The notes under the pieces were generated by a model. The model saw only the letters and a list, made by a program, of their open reading frames with translations. It did no database searches and was not told the DNA's origin. Shown piece by piece: positions 23,795-35,629 of a DNA stretch of 64,000 bases. Source of the stretch: Smittia aterrima. Taxonomy: Eukaryota > Arthropoda > Insecta > Diptera > Chironomidae. The stretch is taken from positions 25,017,537-25,081,536 of the forward strand of contig CP093829.1 in NCBI GenBank assembly GCA_033063855.1, given 5' to 3'. A program made the position numbers and the translations under genes. How positions within the stretch are numbered: the first letter of the stretch is position 1; each line of letters begins with the position of its first letter.

Positions 23795-24809
23795 ATGGCG
23801 TTTGCTGATAAAGTGAGCGAGTGCACACGATCAAGAACTGGTAGTGAAAGTCAATTGAAGTTCTTATCAAAATAATTAAAGTTTTTTTTAATGGAAAATT
23901 TCAGTGCGCGTTCTTCTTCTCATTTTGCTGCTCGTGTTGTGTATCGTGGGTGTGTTCTTGCTTCTGAGATCATCCGACGATGACGATAATTCAAAAAGTT
24001 TGGAAGTAATTCCGAAGCTTGGTAACAGTTCGTTGATTCGATTCACACGAGGTGATGAACAAACAATCAGAGTCGTCACAAGACAAATCGATGATTCTCT
24101 GAAATGTAAGTCGAGATGTTCTCGATAATTTGACCTAGAGCCAATGTTTGCCTTCCCATTTTTAGCTTACAACACAACTGATCCGAATGTCTATAAAGGC
24201 TGCAACTTTTTGAACCCTGCTCCTCTTGATAAAACGTGTGGTGTCGACTTGAATGCTTTTGCTCCTTGCACAAGACAGCAGAAGTTCGGTTATAGCAGTG
24301 GATCGCCATGCGTGTTTCTGAAGTTGTCGAAAAACGCAGATTTTGTTCCTCAATTCTATAACGAAACGAAATTGCCAGAAACAATGCCCGAATCGTTGCA
24401 AGACTACGTTAAACAAATCGTCCGTCAAAACAAGAGAAATGCGGTTGGTGAAGATTTTTTATTTGTGATCGATGATGTGACAATTTTGTTTTCTCTTAGC
24501 AAATGATTTGGGTTAACTGCGCTGGCAAAACTCCAGCTGACGATGCTAACATCGGATCGATTCTCTACTTGCCACGTCAAGGATTCCCTGGTTTCTTCTA
24601 TCCATGCAAAAGCGACATTGGCTGCACTGAACCTCTTGTCGCACTTCAGTTCCAAAATGCAAAATGTGAGTAACTTTGAATTTCGTAATTTCAATTTTTA
24701 TGTTTTTTGTTTTTCAGCAAACGTGCAACTTAACGTTCAATGCAAAATCTTTGCCGAGAATGTCGAAGACACGATTGACTTTGAGCTTTTCATCGAGACC
24801 AAAATTTAA
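23795..24809 (+). CDS. Short Na,K-ATPase beta subunit-like protein A (Nervana-like)
   Basis: Beta subunits escort and stabilise the P-type Na,K pump at the plasma membrane. Exons 23795-23840, 23905-24105, 24166-24443, 24500-24665 and 24718-24809; 260 residues against the usual ~300. Type II topology: about 16 cytosolic residues, a TM helix (RVLLLILLLVLCIVGVFLLL, residues 17-36), then an ectodomain. Family marks are GSPCVFLKL, FVPQFYNE, the pair QMIWVNC / LPRQGFPGFFYPC where classical subunits have YYPYYG, and EPLVALQFQN. Eight ectodomain Cys suggest the three family disulfides plus an extra pair (YPCKSDIGC). The N-terminus lacks the longer cytoplasmic segment of pump-associated subunits, so a non-pump role is possible. 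Donor of exon 3 (GTTGGT) is weak. Tandem with paralogue B. Confidence 0.87.
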
Positions 24810-25240
24810 ATGATCTTCAGAATCTGCTTTGAATATTTGATTTTCTTCTGATTGTTTATCTAGATAAACTATTTTTCAATAAATTTCATTTTTATGTTGC
24901 GCCATTAAACTGTTTAAACTTTATTTATAAGATGAAAAAATAGTTAAACTTACGACCGGTGATGTAATTCTGTTTACATCGCGATCGCCGATCATTTTTC
25001 TCATTTTTTTTCGTGTCGATCATAAACTCGCGGCTTCTGATGTTCTCTTCGTTTTTGTTCGATTCTCTTTTCTCGCTCTTCTGAAGACTGAATCTATTTT
25101 TAATTTGTTGACATCGCGCGCATTTTGAGCCAAGCTTTGTGCGAGTTGTTAGTTCGTGAGATCTTTTCGAGATAGTTGGGCGTTTATTTTTTTTGACTCA
25201 GTGCTTGTGATTAATTTTCTCGTTGGAAAATTATTGGATA
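24810..25240. promoter_or_regulatory. Upstream region of ATPase beta gene B
   Basis: After the AATAAA of gene A, the region repeats the gene A promoter block (AATCTATTTTTAATTTGTTG followed by ACATCGC at about 25091-25117, then CCAAGCTTTGTGCGAG). A further ACATCGC is at about 24974. No TATA box comparable to gene A is seen. Confidence 0.55.
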
Positions 25241-26173
25241 ATGGCGTGTCTTGATAAAGTTAATGAGCTTTCACGTTCAAGAAACGGTAAAAAGTTCTTG
25301 AAAATATTGAAGTTTGGTCATTTAAAGATTTATGGTCATTTCAGCGAGAATCTTCGTCGTCGTTTTGATTGTTTTGCTGTGTCTATTGGGTGTGTTCATG
25401 CATTTGTCTGAAGGCGGACAATCGAGTTTATATCTAATTCCGAAACTGGATGATAATGGATTGGTTCGTTATGATTCAAAACTTCCAGAAAATGTCGATT
25501 CGGTGGTAAAACAAATTTCTGAGTCATTAGAACGTGAGTGCCATTTGAACCATGAAATGAAGGTCGTTGAACGTGTTTTCGCTTCTACTCTTAGCTTATA
25601 GAGATAATAGCTCCAATGTTTATTACGGTTGCAACTTCTTGAATGCTCCGCCAAAAGGAAAAACTTGTGGAGTTAATCTCGATGCTTTCAGTCCTTGTTC
25701 GAGTGATAACAAATATAGTTACGACAAAGCTTCGCCTTGCGTGTTTCTCAAGCTTTCGCAAAAACGTGACTGGACTCCAGAATTCTACAATGCTTCTAGT
25801 TTACCTGATGAAATGCCGGAATTCCTCAAGGAAGACATCAAAACTAATGTGAACACCAACAGAAGAAATTGGCAAATGATTTGGGTTTCATGTGAAGGAA
25901 AGAATCAAATGGATGTGGAAAATGTTGGGCCGATAGCTTACTATCCTCGCAAAGGATTCCCTGGTTACTTTTATCCTTGCCAAAGTGACGGAAGATGTAC
26001 TGAGCCTCTCATCGCTATTCAGTTCCAAAGACCAACACGTAAGAATTCTTTTGAATATTAATTGATATTAATTAATTGCTTTCTTTTCAGTCGGGGTCAT
26101 GATTAATGTCGAGTGCAGAGTTTGGGCGAAAAATCTCAATGAGAAAATTGAATTTAATCTTTTAGTTGATTAA
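25241..26173 (+). CDS. Short Na,K-ATPase beta subunit-like protein B
   Basis: Exons 25241-25286, 25345-25533, 25595-26038 and 26091-26173; 253 residues. Same plan as gene A: short N-terminus (MACLDKVNELSRSRN), TM helix (RIFVVVLIVLLCLLGVF), ectodomain with YYGCNFLNAPPKGKTCGV, ASPCVFLKLSQ, WTPEFYNAS, YYPRKGFPGYFYPC and EPLIAIQFQR, and a short C-terminal strand (VMINVECRVWAKNL). Exon 3 spans what gene A encodes in two exons, so one intron was lost here or gained in A. Splice phases are otherwise the same, proving tandem duplication. Its stop is 48 bp from the stop of the opposing zinc-finger gene, and AATAAA at 26202-26207 lies between them. Confidence 0.87.
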
Positions 26174-26221
26174 TGATCTTCCACTTTATTTTCATCATTC
26201 CAATAAACATTCCTTAACAAA

Positions 26222-27923
26222 TTACGAAGTCTTTGTCATATTCGGATGCATTTTCTTTCTGTGCTTCGAAATTGTTCCATGGTCCCCTGATTTGTATGGA
26301 CAGAAAGCACAGCTGTTGATAAATTTGTGTCAGAAAAATTAAAATCTCTTGGTTGACTTCTTACCTGAAAGTTTTCTCGCCTGTGTGAGTGTTGCGATGA
26401 GATATCAGTGAACATTTCTGACCGAAAGTCTTTGGGCAAAATTCGCATCTGAAATTTTCAAAATGATAATTTAAATTTTCTCTTGAGAAATTGAAAGTAA
26501 CTCACTTAAAAGGCTTGAGGCCCTGATGCTTTACGCTCTCATGTCTGATCATTGAAGTGTAGTTTTTGAAGACAATGTTGCATTTCTCGCACTTGTTGCT
26601 GAATTTGTGTTTCAAATAGTTGTGCATTGACCATTTGCTTTTTGTTGGAAACTTCTCATTGCAGATTTTGCAAATATGTTCGCCTCCTATCACTTCTAAG
26701 GATTCAAATTTCTTTTTCTTTATCGAGGATGCATGAATATTGTTCGAGCAGTGACCCTTTTTCTTATGAGCACGAAGTTCTGAGTCAAATGTGAAGCCAT
26801 CAAGGCAATCTGGACATCGGATTGGAGGTTCAACGTCGTGATATTTGTACTGGTGTGACTTTAAACCTTCTTGCGTCGTGTAACGATTTTCAGGGCATCG
26901 ATCGCATTGGAATCGTTTAAGCTTCATATGAACAGACTTCATGTGGCGATTCATGTTATGTTTAAATTTTGTTGAAAGGCCGCAAATATCGCAGGTCACT
27001 TTAGCTGCTTGCGAATTATGCATTTTCATATGGCTCACCAGTCGGTTGTTGTATCTAAATAAAGTAAAGACCTTAACTAATGCGATCATGAAAATACTTT
27101 TCAACTTACATAAATCTTTTTGAGCATATCTCACACATGAACTCGTAATCGCGAAAATGGAACTTGACGTGTCTCTCGAGACTAAATGCAGTTTTACACT
27201 TCTCCTTGCATATTCGGCAGACTCTTTCGCTTTTATGATCAGTTCGAACGTGATCATTTTTACTTATAATTTTATCGAAAACTTTATCACAAAGGAAACA
27301 TTTGTAATCCATTTGGTTAGGAATTTTGTTCTTCTTTTGTTCAGTATTTTCAGGAATCTGCTTTCTAAAATATTGTGAGAATAAGATTAAATGAATATTT
27401 CAAAATTATCATTTACTTACTTTAGCTTTTTCTTGCTCAAAGTTCTGACAGTCTCGATTTTGATTTCGCTACTCGTTGATTCCATCTTCAACGCCACAGC
27501 AATCGTGGATTTATTTTCTTCACCTTCTTCATAAGAGGAATCAGGATTTTCTTCTCCGCAACTCGTTTGCTCCGTCTTCGGCGTCATAACAATCGTGGAT
27601 TTATTTTCTGTACAATCTTCAAAAGAGAAATCTGCAACTTCTTCAGATGGAATTTCTGGTTTATTGTGTTCTTCATCTTTGATTGTTGTTTTAAGAAGTT
27701 CCTCGGCTTCAATGACTCTTCTTTTAATTGAAACTCCTGACGATATTTCATCGAAACACTCTGAACAAATGTTTTGAGGATGCATTTCGGAATTCTCCAA
27801 TAAAATCTCAATTCCACTAAGAAACTCCATCATTTGAATAATTGTCTCGTTATCCTTCGAGTCAAAGAGACTAAACATGGAATTGCTGGCGCTAGATAAG
27901 CAAACTCGACAGCTTTCTCGCAT
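26222..27923 (-). CDS. ZAD-C2H2 zinc-finger protein
   Basis: Nuclear DNA-binding protein of the insect-expanded ZAD family; ZADs dimerise and the C2H2 array reads DNA. Exons 27421-27923, 27110-27364, 26506-27054, 26365-26448 and 26222-26312; 493 residues. The ZAD is at residues 1-75 (SCRVCLSS ... NICSECFDEI, four Cys). A Glu/Ser/Thr-rich linker follows to about 185. Then come about ten C2H2 fingers, including YKCFLCDKVF, RVCRICKEKC, FMCEICSKRF, VTCDICGLS, FQCDRCPENR, IRCPDCLDGF, HICKICNEKF, NKCEKCNIVF, KCEFCPKTF and SCAFCPYKS. The fingers are split by introns, unusual for tandem KRAB-type but normal here. The start is ATG 27923 (MRESC). The DNA target is unknown. Confidence 0.9.
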
Positions 27924-28654
27924 TTTTAACAATTGTGAATATTTTCAGATCCTAATATTTTGATAAACAACTTCTGCGATTCGCTCTCGTTCTATTTGCG
28001 ATTCGCAATCTGCTTTTCAAATTTAACGGAAAAAGTCGTAAAAATTATACCAATATATGCCATGATATTTCGTGACGATATTCGCGATTAGGATTATGAA
28101 ATAAAGATGATGATGACTTCATAACTATATCAATATAAAAATTATTTACATTTTCAAAAAAGTTTCCATTTATTTCCATTTTAAGGGAGGAGGAAATGCT
28201 ATACAGCAGTTCGTGTCTGTCTTTATAGAATGTGTGTATAAACCTAATCAGTTAAGTTTCATATAAATTTTTATGGTCAATATTTTACTTGTTACAATTA
28301 CCGCTGAGATGACGAAAAGTTTAAAAGATTTGCTGAAAGCTCTGCAAAGCTTTTTCTTAAATCTGAAGGAAAATAAAGGATTTTCCTCAATTCTCTCCGT
28401 CAATCAACGACCAAATAACTAATGACTTTAATAAAAAGGATTTTCCTTCTACGTCATGAAAACGAACAGCGTTAAATAACGTTGAGTTAATTAGTTTCTT
28501 GAGTATCATTTCATCTTCTTAAGTAGTTTAGAGTGCCTGAGTTGACACGTTAAATTGTGCAAGTTTTCGCTTTGCTGATTGAAACTGTAAGGATCCTACT
28601 TCAGATTGACTAGATTGAGTGATCCTAGAGTTCCAATAGCAAAACCTCATCATG
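27924..28654. other. Intergenic and 3' UTR of the BMP receptor gene
   Basis: No coding sequence is supported. The right part is likely the receptor's 3' UTR on the minus strand (candidate AATAAA complements around 28165). The left end is the promoter of the zinc-finger gene, without an obvious TATA box. Confidence 0.55.
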
Positions 28655-31600
28655 CTACATGCTGTTGTTCAATCCATCAAATCTCATAGTTGTGTCCATC
28701 ATGCGATCGTCATAAAGCGATAATGTCTTTGATGCTCGAATCTTTCTCACACTTGCTGGGACATCACCAGGAGTTTTTATTCGTTGATTGACATCTCTCA
28801 GTCGCTCAAGACTTCCTTTCGGTGGTCCGAAAACATCTCTGAACACTTCAAGCGAACGTTGACGTTTTAAGTTGTTACTCTCTTTCGATTCATCAATTGT
28901 TGAGCACAGAATCGCTGACTTTGAATTTACAATTTTTGCAGGTCCACGATAAGATTTTTGAATTGGTTCATTTTTCTCTGGGAGATTACAATTCACTACG
29001 ATCGGTGAAATATCCAAATTGTTTGGTCTCTGAATGTTATTCGGTTTACTCTCCATTGTATGCGATTCAATCATGTTGAGATGAATGTTCTTATTCGTCG
29101 GAGATGTCACTGAGTGGTGGAAGTTTCCTTTCGCGTGACCTTTTTTCTTGAGCTTTCGTTGAATAATATCACGAACGCTTCTCCATTTCGTCGACTTCTT
29201 ATCGGCATTATTTCTTTTCGGTAAAATTTCTGTGTAATTCTGAGATGCCATTCCGTTTGATGATGTCGTGCACGAGGTCGTCATGTTCTTTGTTAGAAGT
29301 TCCTCGACCAGAACTTCATATTCCGTTTCATAGAAATGATTATTGGATTGTGTCCCGATTAATTGATTTCCATTTGCAAGTGGACATTTTTTAATCGGTT
29401 TGTCATCATTCGATTGATCAGCTTGATGAATTTGAACGAGATTTCTTTCAAGACACAAATTTCTTCCTTGGAATTGTTGAATCTGTTGACCAAATACTTC
29501 AAGATTTTTTATTGGAACGATTCTTCCGGAATCACTCGAAGGACTAGACAAAATTGTGTCGCTTGTGTGTTCAATGTGAGCGATGATCTGATGATTATTG
29601 GAGATCGATTGACAGCTATTGAGAGGAGCTGAAATTATCATATTATTTGTATTTAAAGGCGTTGATGAGACATAGTGAGATCTCGGCTTGAGCGTTGAAA
29701 TTTCGATTAATCGTTCTTCGACGCAAAGCGAAGTAAGTCTTGCGTCTGGATCGTGATCCCAGAGATCTTCACAGATTTCTTTTGAAAGATGAGCAGCGAT
29801 TCCTCCACCCCAGCAAGTCGGGAACATTGGCCGTGCCTTATGTTGAAGAACCAACGATCTCATCTGATCGAAGGAAGGATGCACGCCAATTTCAGCTTCG
29901 TAAGGAGTTTTGTATGCAGGAGTGTCCATCTCAGGAGGATAGAAGTCAGTGCATCTCATGCAAAGCTCCCACAATACTAAGCCCAACGAATAAACATCAA
30001 TTTGCTTCAACGATGTTTCACAATCTCGTAAATTCACAGCTCCTTCAAGTATCTCGGGTGCCATGTAACGCATCGTTCCAACTTCGTAAATGCTTTTTGT
30101 TTCAGCTAGAATCATTTCTCCTTGATGCTCATATCTTGGGCCGTTGACTTTCATTGCAAAACCAAAGTCGCAAAGACAGCAGGTCAAATCTGCTTTCACA
30201 AGAATATTCCGACTGTTGAGATCTCGATGACAAATGCACATCTTTACCATATCAGCCTTTTGAATTTTCGTGTGAAGATGTGAAAGACCACGAGCGATTG
30301 AGATCGCCATTCGACAATACGTCGAGAAATTCGTTGTGTTCTCTCGTAAATATTCTTGAAGACTTCCCAGCTCGGCCAGCGACATGACAAGCATAAATTC
30401 CATTTTCCCATCCAAAGTCAAACGCTCATCGCATCCTAAAAGAAAGTTGTTCAACAAACTTCTTGATTCACGAATAAAGGAAAGTTTTACCAAAATATGT
30501 TAAGAGGGCTGGGCACGTGTCCATAAACGGTTGAGTGTAAATGTCTTTCTCATTAATGAAATACTGTTTCTTGGTGGAACTGAATATTTTAACTGCGACC
30601 GGCTGTTCGTTCACCAATCCTTTCCAAACTATTCCGTATCTAAAAATGAAAATGATTTTAGGAAAGGAAAATTTATTTATTTCAAACAATTTGATTTACC
30701 TTCCCTCACCGACAATCGATATCGGCTTAAGATTGTCGACATTGTACAAGTTTGAGGAATATCCTGGTCCTGATGGAGCAAGTGGCGATGCTTCTGGTTG
30801 AGCTTTAGGCTTTGATCGACATGATACGAAGAAAACGATGGCGATGATGAAAAGCATGATGGCAGTTGAAGTGAAACTGACCCAAACTGCGGGATTTTTC
30901 AATACTGAATTGGTTTGAGGAATAACGGGAGGGGGCGGAACAACAACTGGCGATGTTTGAGGAGTTACATTGGTTAAATTATTATTGCACAAGTCAGTGT
31001 TGCAACAGCAGAAGACAACAGAGTGTTTCTCTTCGTAGCCAATGCAAGGAGTTTGATTGCAGCCTCGTTCATGTTCCCAACAGCCCTGCGAGAAAAGTTT
31101 TGCGCTTCCATCTTTGTCTATTCGCCATGCTGAGAAACAAAACTCAAAAGGATTAGGGCAGGTGGTCGACATCGGAGCAGACGGAGCTGGCAGCTGATTC
31201 TAAAAGAAAACCAATTACAAAGTGTCTAAGAGTTTATCTCTTCTTTTCCTTACGTCGGAAGAATTCGGTTCCATGTACTGAATTTCTTCATCATCTTCAA
31301 TCTCAGATTCTTCTTCGTATTCCGAATTATTACCGCCAGTCGGGTTCATTTTTACTGAGAGATTCTTCTTGTTGTATTCCATGCACACACGACGTGTCGG
31401 AGAAGCTGTGAATTCGTTAGACATCAAGTCAGACTTCGTTGATATTCAAACAAAATTAAAAAAGATTTCAACAAGAATTTCGAGATTTTCAATGAAATTC
31501 ACGTATTTCATGGTAAACCTCATGACACATCTATTCTTCTTCTATCAGAGGAAAAAAAATAAATAGTCAAACGTAGCGATAAAGAAGTGAAAAAAAATGC

Positions 31601-31830
31601 CAGACAAGCAGAAGCCAACCACGTCAATAAACGCCCCATTGCAAACATTTCATTAATGACTTAATTCGCTGATAATTTCGAGAACTAAACTTCGCACGTC
31701 TGGCATTTGAAAAAAATATTTTTGTTTGCAACTTGATATGCGAAAACTTGCGACGATTGCGAGTGCAATTACCTGCGACTGTGACCGATAAGATGGCAAT
31801 GCAGAACGAAGCAATCCAAATCGATTTCAT
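28655..31830 (-). CDS. wit: Type II BMP receptor serine/threonine kinase, wishful-thinking-like
   Basis: Plasma-membrane BMP receptor; in flies Wit takes Gbb signals at the neuromuscular junction with type I receptors and phosphorylates them. Exons 31773-31830, 31254-31405, 30700-31199, 30491-30639 and 28655-30435; 879 residues (fly Wit is about 900). Signal peptide in exon 1 (IASFCIAILSVTVAG). The Cys-rich three-finger ectodomain ends in FCCCNTDLCN (about 133-142). TM about 174-197 (STAIMLFIIAIVFFVSC). The kinase starts near 233 with a GEGRYG loop, then VAVKIF, ICHRDLNSRNILV, CDFGFAMKV and MRYMAPEILEGA. It ends near 535. A long 340-residue tail (BMPR2 type) is rich in Ser, Asn and basic patches. 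Exon 5 encodes most of the kinase and all of the tail without an intron. An acidic stretch (EEESEIEDDEEIQ) sits in the ectodomain near residue 50. Confidence 0.93.
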
Positions 31831-33468
31831 TATTTTGATTCTTTTGCTTCTTTGAAGCTTATGAAGGCATTTAACAACTTGAGGGCACTTTTATTTGCAG
31901 TTCGTTCGTTCAGCAAACACTTTTGGTTTTATGGGAGCCTTTCGTTACTTTTTGAAAACACTCGATAACCATTGAATTGCGTTTTAAGATTTGCTTGAAT
32001 GTTAATACTTTCACTGCTCGTTTTCGTCCATTTTTAATGAAATTACGTTCTTCTTAATTAAGTTTTTCGAAGCTCTTATCGAAAGTTCACGAAGAAAAAA
32101 CTTTTTTCTTCCACAAATCCTGAGCAAACTTCACAAGTTAAACAAGGAAACTAAACCTCCCCGGAGAGATCAATCGCTTGTGAGTGAGTAATAGTTTTTC
32201 CTGTTTCACGCGAGAAGAGAAAAACTTCTGAAATCGTCTGATGGTCTTATCGATTTTTCTACGAGTGACGAGCGAAAGGAAAAAATGCTAATGTGTAGCT
32301 TGAGAAGAAAACAACTTGTTTTTCCACCCTCAGCTATTGTAGAGTCGCGCTCACAAACACAAAAGGAAAATCTCGAGAGAGCGAGAGGGGATATTGCGTT
32401 CGCGATTTCAGGGGTTGAACGTTTCTTGCACGAAACTATTTCGCAAACTTCAAATTATCGATTTTGTTTTTAACTTCTCACTTTACAGTATCGCAAAAAC
32501 AAAAAGCATTCTTGGCTCTCGTCACTTCGATCAACAGCGAAATAATTCATCGAATTGCTTTCAATTGATTTTGTTTTCTGCGGCGTGTCTATAAATAAGT
32601 GAGTCTTGCACAGAAAACCATCGCAAAAATATTTTCAATGGTTTACTTTCGTCGCTAAATTGAGTGCAAGAAAAATTCCACTTGTCACGACACTTTGAAC
32701 TTTTAGAGTGAATCGAAAGAGATTCCTTTGAATGTTATCAGCAATTTCTGCATTCACCGTCTCGCGAACGAAAATGTTTTGTTTTCGTTTCTCACGAACG
32801 TCGCACCAGACTGAACAGAAAAGTCGCAATGTGAACAGACAGCACGTTACGCAAAAAATAAATATCAGCGAATGAGAGTGTCGAGGAAAATCCTCTCTCG
32901 AGCTGAGAATAGTGACCAGAGGGGCTTTTCCCTCGATAAGACTTTTTAATCTATCAAAGATGAAAATTCCATTCTCAAATCTGCTAAATTATTTCTGCTC
33001 GAGAATTAATTGGATCTTCGACGGTCAATGGTCGAAGATTAATTTCGTGCGAAAATCCGATTAAGCCTCAGCTAGACTGACATTTGAATTAATTATCAGG
33101 GCAGTGGAAAATCTCAGAGAGTGAGAGCGCAAGAGTTCAACGTCCGCACCCGATGCGCTAACAACAACAGAGAAAATTTGTTGTTTTATTTTTCGAGCGG
33201 GAAGACTCTTCGTTTCACCCTTCATGCGACGAACATGTGATTGTGAATATTTATTGCACAATTTGAGCCGCGAGCGAAAGAAAAATAAACAGAAGTGCGG
33301 AATTTGACACGAAAACATAAAACAAAATTCGAGACGGCTTGGCATTCCCGTATGAAACTGATGGGATATTTGAGATTGAGAGAAATATTTTTCTTTATTG
33401 AGTGCTTGAAAATCCATTAGCAAAATTAACATAATGCGTCGAATGCATTAACTCCTTCCACTGCGCTT
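31831..33468. other. Intergenic between FAH and the BMP receptor
   Basis: Holds the receptor's 5' leader and promoter at the left and the FAH 3' flank at the right. No supported gene. Two structured elements: an imperfect hairpin at 32881-32936 and a perfect 9-bp inverted repeat at 33014-33039 (ATCTTCGAC / GTCGAAGAT, 8-nt loop). Short frames here lack domains. Confidence 0.55.
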
Positions 33469-34929
33469 TTAATTCTCAAATGGAATTGCTGGCAGGACTT
33501 TTCCAGTGCATTCACCAAAGCCAATGCGATATTCTCCGTTGCAGAATCCTCGGATTATGACTTCATCTCCATCCTGAAGGAACTTGCGCTGTTCATTGGG
33601 ACCAACGGAGACAGATCGAGATCCCTTCCAACTGATTTCGAGCATTGATCCATAGGAATCAGATGTTTCACCGCTGATTGTTCCTGATGCCATCAAATCT
33701 CCAGGATTAAGATTGCAGCCAGTGACTGTGTGATGAGCGATTTGTTGGAGAACTGTCCAATACAAGTTCTTGAAGTTTGAACGACTGACAGTGACTGGGG
33801 ATCCTTTCTCAGCTGAAAGAAATAATTATCTCACAATGAGATCTTATGAAAATATTAAACAACTTACGTTTGATGTCAACAATAAGATTGATGTCAAAAT
33901 TGAACTTTTCTTCGTGTCGCAAGTAAGGGAATGGCGTTGGTTCTTGTGGAAAGTTGTCAACTAAGAAAGGCTCTAAAGCAGCGACTGGGACGATCCAAGG
34001 GGAGATTGAAGTTCCGACATTCTTAGCAGTGAACGGACCGAGTGGCACATATTCCCACTTTTGAATATCACGAGCTGACCAATCATTCATCAAAACGAAA
34101 CCAAACACTCGCTTTGCGGCTTCCTTAGTCGTTACTCGTTGGCCGAGCTTCGTTTTCGGTCCTCCAATGAAGAATGCAACTTCAAGTTCAAAGTCAAACA
34201 AGCGACATGGCCCGAAAACTGGATCAGCGCCGTCAACTGGAAGTGTTTGACCATACGGACGATGAATGTCAGTTCCCGAGACAATAACGGAACTTGCTCG
34301 TCCATGATAACCGACAGGCAAATGTTTCCAGTTCGGCATCAAAGCATTTTCCTTTCCTCTGAACATAACTCCGACATTAGTTGCATGATGGATGGAAGAG
34401 TAGAAATCAGTGTAGTCGCCAATGTTTGCTTGAAGATGGAGTTTAGCAGAAGATTGATCAACGAGAGATCTGGAAATAAAATTCAGAATTAAAAAACCAT
34501 TTAAATTTATGAAGCCAGGGTTCGAATCCCAATTATTTGAGATACAAGTTTGAAACGTCGATTTTACTTTTTTTGCAGATCCACATTTTGATCCAAAGGA
34601 GATCCTTCAAGAAGAAGACTTCTTGTCACAGATCTCACGACGTCCCAAGCTTCATGACCAAGTTCCATCAAAGGATTCAAAAGTTCTGCGCGCAATGCTT
34701 GCTGAACATTTTCCGGATAAAAACTGGCAACAGCGCTCAAGTCTAAGATTTTCTCACCAATCGCGATGCCAATTCGCCGTGTGGCCTTGAAAAAGACAAC
34801 ATTTGATGATTAAAATGTTTTTCAAGAATATTTCATTCGACTTACGTTTTCAGGTGTTGAGAACACTCCATATGGAAGATTCTGGATTGGGAAGTCACTT
34901 CCAGCAGGCACTTCAACAAAAGTTGTCAT
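33469..34929 (-). CDS. Faa: Fumarylacetoacetase
   Basis: Cytosolic last enzyme of tyrosine breakdown: hydrolyses 4-fumarylacetoacetate to fumarate and acetoacetate. Exons 34846-34929, 34568-34785, 33868-34469 and 33469-33812; 415 residues, against 419 in mammals. Visible catalytic and metal residues: Asp and His in IGDYTDFYSSIHHATNVG, the Glu pair in FDFELEVAFF, Asp and Arg in NDWSARDIQKWEYVPLG, and Lys in FTAKNVGTS. Other matches: LPVGYHGRASSVIVSGT, HTVTGCNLNPGDLMASGTISG and the C-terminal GFGECTGKVLPAIP. The start is the only in-frame ATG (MTTFVEVPAGSDFPIQNLPYG). Intron 34471-34567 contains a tRNA-like B-box sequence, and part of this gene is copied at 35630-35803. Upstream TATAAT-like box at about 35068. 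Confidence 0.95.
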
Positions 34930-35401
34930 TTTATTAATTTTGGTTGAGAAATTTACAGAAGTCGAGCAACCGGCAAGTAAAATCAAAAACAAAATGTGAA
35001 TGTTGATAGTGAGAAGATGCGACTCGTTTGAGATTCAAAGCGACACTGGTCGAGCCTCTAAGCTCGTTCATAATTATAAAACTAAAGTAGCATTTTTAGT
35101 GAAGAACAAACAACAAAATCAAGTTTATCTCGGTCGGCAATAAATATTTTTGTGGAATAAATTAGAATAAATTGTCGTTGATTTGGAAAACGAAACAAGC
35201 ATCGAAAGTGAAAAACTCTGTTTTCAGATCCGTTCGTTTTGTTAGAACATTCTTCAACTTTTCTTATCAATGCAGATTAAGATTTTGTAAATTGATTTGA
35301 ACATGATAAATTTACTTCTTGCGAAGATTCGTATCGTTTTGCTTTGTTAATCTCGTTCTTTGATATTTGTGTTTTGCGGAATACACGACATCTTGAAATG
35401 C

Positions 35402-35473
35402 GCCTCTATAGCTTAGGGGCAGAGCGTCAGTCTTGTAAACTGAAGGTCGAGAGTTCAATTCTCTCTGGAGGCA
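35402..35473 (+). tRNA. tRNA-Thr (anticodon TGT)
   Basis: A full cloverleaf can be drawn. Acceptor stem GCCTCTA pairs with TGGAGGC (discriminator A). The D arm follows (GCTTAG..AGAGC). The anticodon stem TCAGT/ACTGA encloses the loop CTTGTAA with anticodon TGT. The T arm GAGAG TTCAATT CTCTC completes it. No intron. A T-rich run right after the gene fits RNA polymerase III termination. It reads ACA (Thr) codons. It lies between FAH and its broken copy. Confidence 0.93.
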
Positions 35474-35629
35474 TTTTCTTTTTTCTTTTTTTTTTATTTT
35501 TCGTTTTGAATAATTATCGAAAATTAGCGATCACTTTAAAAGTTAACCTGATGATCACGCCAATTTCGACAGAAAATTACCAAATCAAATTTAAAAGTGA
35601 AAGTAGCAGAGATTATCGAATAATTCAGT

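Noticed and set aside
33014..33039. Inverted repeat ATCTTCGAC / GTCGAAGAT as a transposon end or terminator
   Set aside because: No matching partner end, no target-site duplication and no gene close enough; probably chance.
34512..34526. tRNA gene in the FAH intron
   Set aside because: Only a T-arm/B-box-like GGGTTCGAATCCC is present; no acceptor stem, anticodon arm or A box can be drawn.
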